This document shows positions 58,346 to 64,000 of a stretch of 64,000 bases of DNA, piece by piece. Every line of letters starts with the position of its first letter. Within the stretch, counting starts at the first letter, position 1. The position numbers and the translations under genes are program-made. The notes beneath the pieces are model-generated. The model was given only the letters and a program-made list of their open reading frames with translations, ran no database searches and was not told where the DNA came from. Source of the stretch: a virus; IMG/VR virus record IMGVR_UViG_3300025141_000055, positions 1 through 64,000 of that record. One strand, given 5' to 3'.

Positions 58346-58871
58346 TGTTTGGTATCGGCGGGTTAGGCCAGCCTACTTCGTATTCGATCATAGTACTAGT
58401 AGACGCATCTGGCTGCTTTTTAAAGACAAACCATGCAGAAGTCACCGAGTCTTTTAATTGTTTCCCATCTCCTCTAAAAGAAGGACGAGGGCTAAGGATT
58501 TTTAGATTCGTAAGAGAAGCGCCTTTAAGGAAACGTTCCCTACGTCGAGTGGGCTCAAGAAAAGTAAGGCGATCTAGGATGATTAACCCTTGTTTGGCCA
58601 CGTCATGTCCATACTCCGTTACCCATGTTGAGAGGTCACCCATTCCTTGTGTGATGGCTATAACCCAGTCGACACCCCGATGTTGTTCCCACCACTCTGG
58701 TTCGGAGAGACTGTTTAGATCAAAATTGCAGGTTAAATCCGTTAGGCCCGCTTGGCGCACTTGCTGTGCTAACTGGCGATCAAAGTCGGTAGGGAGAAGG
58801 ATGGATCCTTCGCAGATGCCACTATCCCGAATAGGATTAAAAATGAACTTAGGGACTTGATAAAAACCCAT
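58326..58871 (-). CDS. adenine-methyltransferase-like protein lacking NPPY
   Basis: 181 residues. LTCNFDLNSLSEPEWWEQHR and DWVIAITQGMGDLSTWVTEY, then GLIILDRLTFLEPTRRRERF and LKILSPRPSFRGDG, then TSAWFVFKK. The order and the LSPRPSF...AWFVF end match a phage N6-adenine methyltransferase-like family I recall, where the loop after the strand is NPPF/Y. Here that place reads ITQGMG. It may be a decoy or regulatory derivative. Its ATG shares CATG (58869-58872) with a divergent plus gene. Confidence 0.5.
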   Translation of the reverse strand: MGFYQVPKFIFNPIRDSGICEGSILLPTDFDRQLAQQVRQAGLTDLTCNFDLNSLSEPEWWEQHRGVDWVIAITQGMGDLSTWVTEYGHDVAKQGLIILDRLTFLEPTRRRERFLKGASLTNLKILSPRPSFRGDGKQLKDSVTSAWFVFKKQPDASTSTMIEYEVGWPNPPIPNSEQTPL

Positions 58872-59142
58872 GCCGGAGTTAAGTGAAGAATTTATAGACG
58901 TGGTCAGGGCTCATATGACGTATGAGCAAGCTTTTACTCATAGGGTTTTTACAGATTGTTTTTTCGAGCTTAGTCCAAAAGATCAAGAAGATGTGCTTGC
59001 TATTGTCTATGCTAACTATCTCATCAGAGGAAGATTATTAGCCGGAATCTTAGAGTGGTCCGCGAAGGAAAAGGTAGTGATCCCTAATTTTGGGGATCTA
59101 TTAGCTCCCGGAATGATTGGCATAAAGAAAGAGGTACCCTAG
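58870..59142 (+). CDS. helical protein divergent inside replication operon
   Basis: ATG 58870 overlaps the minus start of 58871 (CATG). 90 residues, acid/helical with good hydrophobic periodicity (YEQAFTHRVFTDCFFELSPK, AIVYANYLIRGRLLAGILEW). It is the only plus gene within the minus replication operon. The opposite strand has no gene there, so it is not a shadow. Function unknown. Confidence 0.6.
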   Translation: MPELSEEFIDVVRAHMTYEQAFTHRVFTDCFFELSPKDQEDVLAIVYANYLIRGRLLAGILEWSAKEKVVIPNFGDLLAPGMIGIKKEVP

Positions 59143-59213
59143 GGCACCCCTTCCAACACCACACCACCGAAAACAGTTACACCGAGGAACTGTCCGGACT
59201 CTAGAATTATAGC

Positions 59214-60068
59214 TTAGAAGTCAAGACCGGCTGCCTTGAGGGCTTCTTTTTGTTCTTCGGTTAATTCTCTCTTACCCGCGGGTTTTTTCGGGGAAGGTGT
59301 TTCACCTCCGGTCGCTTTGGTTGCGGGGGCGGGAGCTTCACTAGAGGGGACGGCTGTGGTAGCTGACGGAAGAGCTTGAGTCATCTTTGAGGATGTTCCG
59401 TCAATCTGCTTGGGGTATGCCTCATCAAAAACTGCTTTGATTTTTGAATGGTCTTCTCCCAAAGGAAGCTCGACCAAATTAGCACCGGAGATATTAGAAC
59501 GTAGTGCAGAAGATACCAATTCTCCTCCATCACTTTCAAGCCATGCTGATATATCCGCGATGAGTTTAGTTTCCTCGTCATTACTAGGTGGACGATCCCT
59601 AAATTCCAACGCGTTATAGTTTATCTTGGCGCCGTCCGCCCCAGTCACTGGGTCGCGTTCATTAAAAGATTTTTGAACGAACTTAGTTGATGTAATGACT
59701 TCACCTACGTTTATCCTGTTGTTGTATAAGGTTTGGAAGTAGGAAATAAAGTTTTTTTGACTTGATTTACCGCTGATAATACTTGTTGAGACACAACGAG
59801 GCGGTAATAAACGATGATTAGGGGAGACCCCGATGAAGCTAATACGTATAAATTCCTCATGGTCTCGCATACCAAGGTTCCCGTAGAACGGTACGAAACC
59901 AAGGAGGATGAATTCAATGGGTATCCCATTGTCGTTTCTGTCCGTGATAGCGGCCGCAGGATCAGTATCGGATTTCCAACGACGCGCTTGAAGGTCGATA
60001 CGCAGCGTGTGCGGCGGAATTTGGCAAAGAATTTCATCCGCAGAAAATTTACCAGCAATAAAAACCAT
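59214..60068 (-). CDS. replication-associated protein with SSB-like C-terminal tail
   Basis: 284 residues. Beta-rich N-terminal domain (IPPHTLRIDLQARRWKSD, IEFILLGFVPFYGN, FIRISFIGVSP), a helical middle, a disordered Thr/Pro/Ser/Ala linker, and a short Glu/Lys tail ending GLDF. A hydrophobic end after an acidic/charged linker recalls SSB-type protein-interaction tails. Directly after the SSB-like gene in the operon. Confidence 0.55.
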   Translation of the reverse strand: MVFIAGKFSADEILCQIPPHTLRIDLQARRWKSDTDPAAAITDRNDNGIPIEFILLGFVPFYGNLGMRDHEEFIRISFIGVSPNHRLLPPRCVSTSIISGKSSQKNFISYFQTLYNNRINVGEVITSTKFVQKSFNERDPVTGADGAKINYNALEFRDRPPSNDEETKLIADISAWLESDGGELVSSALRSNISGANLVELPLGEDHSKIKAVFDEAYPKQIDGTSSKMTQALPSATTAVPSSEAPAPATKATGGETPSPKKPAGKRELTEEQKEALKAAGLDF

Positions 60069-60099
60069 GATTTAGAGTTGTTTGTGAGTTGAGTGTTAG

Positions 60100-60744
60100 T
60101 TAGAGAGAGAAGTCGAGGGAGCCAAGAGCTGCGGGAGATACCCTACCTTTTTCGGGATCAGCTGCTTTTTCTGGGGGTTTCCGAGAACCTCTTGGGAGGT
60201 ATAGAACCTTATCTAAGCCATAGTTAAGGTACTTTTTATCATCTTTCTCCGAGGTACTGACGCGTCCAACCGCAATGGTAGGGGTACCTGGAGGAAGAGA
60301 TGCTAGTTGACCTGACAGCTCATTCCAACCACTAAGTTTCATCCAGCTGGTGTTCTGGTCCTCATCTTGCCAAGCTAGAGACCTGTTAGTCACAGTATCT
60401 CCATCTAGATTGTTTTCGTCGGCCTTGGGGCCTAACCCTCCCGTGGCGACAAAAATATTAATGGCAAGGAGATCTGCGAAGTTCCCTTCTCCAACAACCA
60501 GCATGGGTTGCATACGAAGAACGCCATCGGGATCAGATTTTGTGGGACCTAGTGCAAGGCATGTGTCTCCTTGTTTAAGGTTCTTCATGGTTTTGCCAAC
60601 GTAGTGGTCAGCTTTTTGAATAAGACTGACCTTGGTGCTGACTTTTCTTTCGCTTGAGGGGAGAGATTCCCCGGTTAGATTGATCGAACCATCGGTTTCA
60701 AGAGGGTTGTCTGTCACCCGAAGGCCGAGAATGAAGATGTTCAT
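60100..60744 (-). CDS. single-stranded DNA-binding protein-like (OB-fold)
   Basis: 214 residues. IFILGLRVTDNPLE, a SLAWQDEDQNTSWMKLSGWN strand, LASLPPGTPTIAVGRVSTSE and LNYGLDKVLYLPRG give the strand order of bacterial/phage SSB OB-folds. The C-terminal tail ends SLDFSL. Ribosome access overlaps the HNH/HTH gene upstream by 47 bp. Works with the primase-helicase in replication (inference). Confidence 0.6.
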   Translation of the reverse strand: MNIFILGLRVTDNPLETDGSINLTGESLPSSERKVSTKVSLIQKADHYVGKTMKNLKQGDTCLALGPTKSDPDGVLRMQPMLVVGEGNFADLLAINIFVATGGLGPKADENNLDGDTVTNRSLAWQDEDQNTSWMKLSGWNELSGQLASLPPGTPTIAVGRVSTSEKDDKKYLNYGLDKVLYLPRGSRKPPEKAADPEKGRVSPAALGSLDFSL

Positions 60745-61267
60745 TCCGTAGTATCCGATAAATAGTTGAGCGATGTACTTTAAGAGCTTTGGCGATTTCC
60801 TTTACAGGAGCGCCGCTGCTCGCGAAGGCTAGCGCAAGTGCAGTATCCGCACTGGTTAATTTAGCGGCTTTAAAGATTTTGTAACTATTATGAAAGGGGT
60901 TGATACAGTTCTTACGATTACAAGAGTTGTGTGCGTATACATCATCCCCTACTTGGAGATAATTCATTATTAATGGACGCACGTAGTACCTTTTACCTAA
61001 TGCGTAGATTACTGGGGATGTATTTGTGAACCCTCCATTCCAGATATAACAAGCTTTTCTGGGGAAATCACTAAAGGCTAATCTTCTAAATAAATCACTT
61101 AAGGTTGTTGTTTCTCCTTTTTCGTAATTTAAACTGAAGGTGTCTGCTTTTAATGCGTTAGATATATCTGCTGCTTGAGCCTGTGCATGAACTCCATCAT
61201 TTGCAGTGAGGGAGATAGGTAAACTTATATTTTTACGTTCTACTGTGAGTATATATTCAGTAGACAT
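60698..61267 (-). CDS. HNH-like zinc motif plus HTH protein
   Basis: 189 residues. An N-terminal unknown part, then NSCNRKNCINPFHNSYKIFK as the HNH-like core, and SSGAPVKEIAKALKVHRSTI plus YRILRNEHL as a resolvase-type helix-turn-helix. Same architecture as 37407. The first codons overlap the stop of the 61257 gene. May regulate the replication operon, or be a nuclease-like DNA-binding protein. Confidence 0.65.
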   Translation of the reverse strand: MSTEYILTVERKNISLPISLTANDGVHAQAQAADISNALKADTFSLNYEKGETTTLSDLFRRLAFSDFPRKACYIWNGGFTNTSPVIYALGKRYYVRPLIMNYLQVGDDVYAHNSCNRKNCINPFHNSYKIFKAAKLTSADTALALAFASSGAPVKEIAKALKVHRSTIYRILRNEHLHSRPSGDRQPS

Positions 61268-61391
61268 CGTTAGGCAAAAACTCCGCGTTCCTCATGAGTA
61301 AGTCCAACTCCTCTTCTGTTAGCTGCAGGAGAGGAGCATATTTCTTCCAAACCCTAGGCCCTCTCAGAATAAATCGGATAAGACTAATCAC
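61257..61391 (-). CDS. small membrane-proximal protein (start uncertain)
   Basis: GTG 61391 gives 44 residues: MISLIRFILRGPRVWKKYAP, then LLQLTEEELDLLMRNAEFLP and NDVY. The open frame extends upstream without an ATG to the stop codon of the 500-residue gene (61449) and is in that gene's frame, adding a fuller hydrophobic segment. So the real start may be a non-standard codon, or rare readthrough could make a 63-residue tail. The stop overlaps the HNH/HTH start. Confidence 0.5.
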   Translation of the reverse strand: MISLIRFILRGPRVWKKYAPLLQLTEEELDLLMRNAEFLPNDVY

Positions 61392-61448
61392 TGATGATGA
61401 TAGGAGTGAATTCCCTAGAAGGATACTAACTCGTGGGGGAAGGAACTG

Positions 61449-62951
61449 TTAGCGAACCATATCGTAAACGCCGCCCCCACCAGGCACGTTAGGACCACGT
61501 AATTTATCAATGTTTGCATCGAGGAAGGCCTTAATTTCTTGATTACTCTTCCCCTGGTTTCTAGCTGCCTCTAGGTCTGCGTGGCCGAAGTAGTCTGCAC
61601 TTTGTCCGTGTGCGAGGCTGATGCTTCCACCGCCATTACCGCCATTACCGCCAGAGAGGTTGTCGTACAGACCACCTCCACCGGGAACATTGTGAGCACG
61701 CAGTAGTGAGGGGTTTTGGTCTAGGTAAGATTTAATTTCCTCATCAGACCATCCAGCTCCTTTTGCGGCTTGTAGATCAACGTCTCCAAAGTATGCTGCA
61801 CTCTGACCTCCTCCAATTCCTATTGGGTCACGTTCATCACGATCAGGGGTAACACCATATCCGACTTGAGCGGATGAACCCAACTTGTCGTATAAACCTC
61901 CGCCTCCGGGTACGTTGGCGTCACGAAGAAGACCGATGTTCTGATCGAGATAGGCTTTAATTTCTGTATCCGAGTAGCCTGCTCCTCTCGCCGCATCTAA
62001 ATCTCTTCCGCCGAAGAAGGCGGCACTCGCGCCATGACGAATGGATATGGGATCACGCTCTGGTGTATTCGCGTATTGACCGTGGATTGTGTCTCCTAGT
62101 TCATCAAACAAACCACCTTGACCTGGGACATTCCCTTCACGAAGAAGCTGGGGATTATCTATAAGGTATCTCTTAATCTCTGAATCCTGGAAGCCAGCTC
62201 CCCTAGCTGCCTCTAGGTCTGCGTGGCCGAAGTAGTCTCCACTTTGTCCGAGTTCTATTTCCGGACGATTACCTTGGGACCATGTACGGGATACCGAACC
62301 GATCTGCTCCGTTGGTACTCCCCCACTAATTTGCTCATATAGACCCCCGGCCATGCCCGGACGGTTTTGTTCGTGAACCAGATCCAGATTATCTCTCATC
62401 CAGTCTTGAATCTCGCCTGGCTCGTATCCCGCATCCAATGCTTTCTTATAGTCCATGCCTCCAAAAAGACCACTCTGTCCAAATTCGGTGGCAAGATCGC
62501 CGAGGTCTCTTCTGCTGTCGAAAATATTGTTGGGATCTTCTTCGGGATCTGTGCCTACGTAGGTATCACCCGTGCCAACTCCATCCTCAGTGTTTACTCC
62601 TACTTGGTTAATGTTGGTTAAGTTAATCCCTGTGGCTGGCTCAGGGGCCAGGGTCATTGTGTTTATTTGGGTATCTCTGTTTAGTCCTCCTTTATACCCA
62701 AGAACATTTCCTCCTCTTCCTTTTGAAAGAGATTGAAAACCAAAGGTTGGTAGATAGCCGGCCCATGCTCCGTCGGTGTTGGACACGTTGGCGAATTGCC
62801 CACCTTCGGTAGATCCACCTGTATCAGTTCCTGCGTCTGCACTTCCTTCGGGAACAGCTGCACCACTAAAGAAACCACCGAGGTCTAGCCCGAATCTGTT
62901 ACCTGCTTGACGCAGAAGACTAGGGGGGACTTTATACCTAGACGCAGTCAT
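61449..62951 (-). CDS. repeat protein with five YFGxxDLxAAR...NVPGGGGLYD units
   Basis: 500 residues. A Gly/Thr/Asp-rich first third is followed by five tandem units. Each has S-x-YFG-xx-DLxAA-xxxG-xS-xxEIKxYL, then LLR-xxNVPGxGGLYD. The first unit is more diverged, and unit spacing is 53-85 residues. The repeating helical segments look like small adhesion or dockerin-like units. Isolated at the start of the minus-strand block; a virion-associated or host-manipulation role is possible. I recall similar EIK-type repeats in cyanophage proteins (memory). Confidence 0.75.
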   Translation of the reverse strand: MTASRYKVPPSLLRQAGNRFGLDLGGFFSGAAVPEGSADAGTDTGGSTEGGQFANVSNTDGAWAGYLPTFGFQSLSKGRGGNVLGYKGGLNRDTQINTMTLAPEPATGINLTNINQVGVNTEDGVGTGDTYVGTDPEEDPNNIFDSRRDLGDLATEFGQSGLFGGMDYKKALDAGYEPGEIQDWMRDNLDLVHEQNRPGMAGGLYEQISGGVPTEQIGSVSRTWSQGNRPEIELGQSGDYFGHADLEAARGAGFQDSEIKRYLIDNPQLLREGNVPGQGGLFDELGDTIHGQYANTPERDPISIRHGASAAFFGGRDLDAARGAGYSDTEIKAYLDQNIGLLRDANVPGGGGLYDKLGSSAQVGYGVTPDRDERDPIGIGGGQSAAYFGDVDLQAAKGAGWSDEEIKSYLDQNPSLLRAHNVPGGGGLYDNLSGGNGGNGGGSISLAHGQSADYFGHADLEAARNQGKSNQEIKAFLDANIDKLRGPNVPGGGGVYDMVR

Positions 62952-62977
62952 GAAATCAATTCTTACCAGTCTTAACA

Positions 62978-62983
62978 GTATAA
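62978..62983 (-). promoter_or_regulatory. possible -10 box for the repeat-protein gene
   Basis: On the minus strand TATACT stands 26 bp before the ATG at 62951; no good -35 is seen 17 bp upstream. The 62952-63127 gap is AT-rich and divergent to the porin-like gene, so both genes probably have promoters here. Confidence 0.3.
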
Positions 62984-63127
62984 GCCAATTCGTTTATGGT
63001 TTTTAGTTATTAATAAGGGTGTCACTGGAAGATCTAGGCTACCCTACCTAACAACTGGCACACTAACTGTCACACTACTTTTTACTTGGTTTAGATTTTT
63101 GTAAATCTTTCTTTACATAAAGGAACA

Positions 63128-63499
63128 ATGATTAAGCCAGCACTACTTGCCGCTGCTGCCGTGTCCATGTTCGGCTCAGCTGCAATGGCTGACGTCTACG
63201 TGAACACAGAATTTAACGGTTCAGCTGTCGGTCAAGATTGGAAGGGGAGTACTACCGAGCTTCATATTGGTTGGAAGGGAAATCCTTCTGAAAATTCTGA
63301 GGTCTTCGCTCAGGTGGGCCCTGCCTTTACTTCAACTGATGGAGCTTCAGGTAGCGTCGATACTGATGTATCCGGAAAGCTAGGTGGCACAGTGGCACTT
63401 AGTGATAAGTTCGACCTTTATGGTGAAGTTTCATTCATCACCGATGAAACAGAGGATACAGCTTATGGGACCAAGGTCGGGGGTACTTATACCTTTTGA
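63128..63499 (+). CDS. secreted porin-like outer-membrane protein
   Basis: The 123-residue protein has AAAGGA before ATG 63128 and a clear signal peptide (MIKPALLAAAAVSMFGSAAM, cut after AMA). The mature part shows alternating beta strands of outer-membrane barrels (DVYVNTEFNG, TELHIGWKGN, SEVFAQVGPAF, KLGGTVALSDKFDLYGEVSF) and ends in TYTF, a C-terminal aromatic as in porins. Too short for a full 16-strand porin, perhaps an 8-strand barrel. Expressed in isolation before a terminator; may alter the host envelope. Confidence 0.75.
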   Translation: MIKPALLAAAAVSMFGSAAMADVYVNTEFNGSAVGQDWKGSTTELHIGWKGNPSENSEVFAQVGPAFTSTDGASGSVDTDVSGKLGGTVALSDKFDLYGEVSFITDETEDTAYGTKVGGTYTF

Positions 63500-63526
63500 A
63501 GTAAGCTAAATTAGTCCCCATTTAAT

Positions 63527-63566
63527 TCTCGCTAGGTTTCCTCACACACTTAGCGAGATTTTTTTT
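63527..63566 (+). terminator. rho-independent terminator
   Basis: TCTCGCTA and TAGCGAGA pair around a 15-base loop, followed by a run of eight T interrupted only by the first A. It ends the porin-like gene. Confidence 0.8.
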
Positions 63567-63577
63567 ACCTAATAATC

Positions 63578-63835
63578 ATGCGTAAACTTCTCGACACGGC
63601 GGCAGTTGTCAGTCTTCTGATATCGGGTACCCTCGCGGCTGGGAGTATCTATGGCTACCTCTACTTCTCTACTCCTGCGAATCAAGAAAAGTTACAGAAA
63701 GTACTTATTGATAAAGTGAAGGGTGCCCTTATTCCCAGCGTGGGAGGGGGTTTGAGTAAGTCGTTACCGGGAGCAGCTTGTGGCTGGGGTAGCTTGGAAG
63801 GGTTAGTATCCCCGGGTAAAGTCAAACTTTTTTGA
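63578..63835 (+). CDS. membrane-anchored small protein (cyanophage-type)
   Basis: 85 residues. A hydrophobic N-terminus (AAVVSLLISGTLAAGSIYGY) with basic start, then a Lys/Gly-rich soluble part and a Gly/Ser/Pro tail. I recall this MRKLLDT-type protein as widespread in marine cyanophages (memory, unchecked). The stop overlaps the next ATG (TGATG). Confidence 0.7.
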   Translation: MRKLLDTAAVVSLLISGTLAAGSIYGYLYFSTPANQEKLQKVLIDKVKGALIPSVGGGLSKSLPGAACGWGSLEGLVSPGKVKLF

Positions 63836-63978
63836 TGCAAAGCGCTCCAACAAACTGGTGGGTTAAATCCCTCGATAGTAAATTGTATGTAGAGAAGTGG
63901 GGGGTGTATGTCCCAGCCGATTCTCGTATACCTCCCGTCTTTGGATTAGTGAAGAGCTATTTGAAGAAGGTTTTCTAA
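63835..63978 (+). CDS. 47-residue small protein
   Basis: ATG 63835 overlaps the previous stop (TGATG). Trp/Tyr/Lys-containing (MQSAPTNWWVKSLDSKLYVE) with VPADSRIPPVFGLVK in the middle and a basic C-terminus. Coupled, protein-like, otherwise unknown. Confidence 0.55.
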   Translation: MQSAPTNWWVKSLDSKLYVEKWGVYVPADSRIPPVFGLVKSYLKKVF

Positions 63979-64000
63979 TCCTCCTTGCTCATCACAAAAT

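Noticed and set aside
1-64000. CRISPR array, integrase, attachment sites or diversity-generating retroelement
   Set aside because: No spaced direct-repeat array, no recombinase gene and no reverse transcriptase seen; the repeated fibre DNA islands lack the adenine-specific pattern of retroelement mutagenesis.

Overview
The window looks like part of a lytic, tailed double-stranded DNA phage genome, most likely a marine cyanophage (Synechococcus/Prochlorococcus type). The host assignment is inference. It rests on many very small membrane or cysteine-rich proteins that I recall from marine cyanophages (for example at 2372-2521, 22959-23102, 42258-42437, 48559-48714 and 63578-63835), not on a search. 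Hallmark genes are clear: large terminase (15747-17270), portal (20007-22247), a scaffold-position protein (21733-22695), major capsid protein (24309-25424), tail-collar fibre proteins (43540-46845), a GH24 plus C39-like endolysin (50821-52086), an SF3/D5 primase-helicase (54364-57171) and a RecB-like nuclease (57220-57999). I see no integrase, DNA polymerase, RNA polymerase, photosynthesis gene or tRNA. The left edge cuts a gene, so the genome probably continues outside.

Layout. 0-7.7 kb: small secreted, membrane and cysteine-rich proteins, then a glycosyltransferase, methyltransferases and a zinc ribbon. 7.7-11.9 kb: an XRE-like regulator and a tightly coupled block of glycine- and proline-rich virion-like proteins ending in a 2OG-Fe(II) oxygenase. 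12.0-15.7 kb (minus): cytosine DNA methyltransferase, a GH130/GH43-like propeller protein and a GT4 glycosyltransferase. 15.7-26.3 kb: terminase, portal, scaffold, capsid and decoration genes, interleaved with two more glycosyltransferases. 26.6-35.5 kb: further virion proteins and a muramidase. 35.4-38.1 kb (minus): a compact overlapping operon of DNA-binding and methyltransferase-like genes. 38.5-46.8 kb: fibre genes, including 14-residue-repeat proteins and a duplicated two-gene tail-collar module. 46.9-53.3 kb: two oxygenases, an HNH nuclease, small genes and the endolysin. 53.3-61.4 kb (minus): the replication operon. 61.4-64 kb: a repeat protein, a porin-like secreted protein and small membrane proteins.

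How it fits together. The plus strand carries packaging, assembly and lysis genes, coupled through TAATG/ATGA/GTGA overlaps. The minus strand carries replication and regulatory operons. The virion genes are interspersed with four glycosyltransferases, one glycosidase-like protein, two small-molecule-type methyltransferases and four 2OG-Fe(II) oxygenases. This suggests that virion proteins are hydroxylated and/or glycosylated (inference). No gene between terminase and fibres is long enough for a usual tape measure protein, which points to a short-tailed or atypical virion. The most striking sequence features are a 515-bp double-coding overlap between portal and scaffold genes, duplicated fibre genes holding islands of DNA identity, a C-terminal motif shared by three fibre proteins, two divergent gene pairs whose start codons overlap in CATG, and an in-frame amber codon in an otherwise intact small gene.
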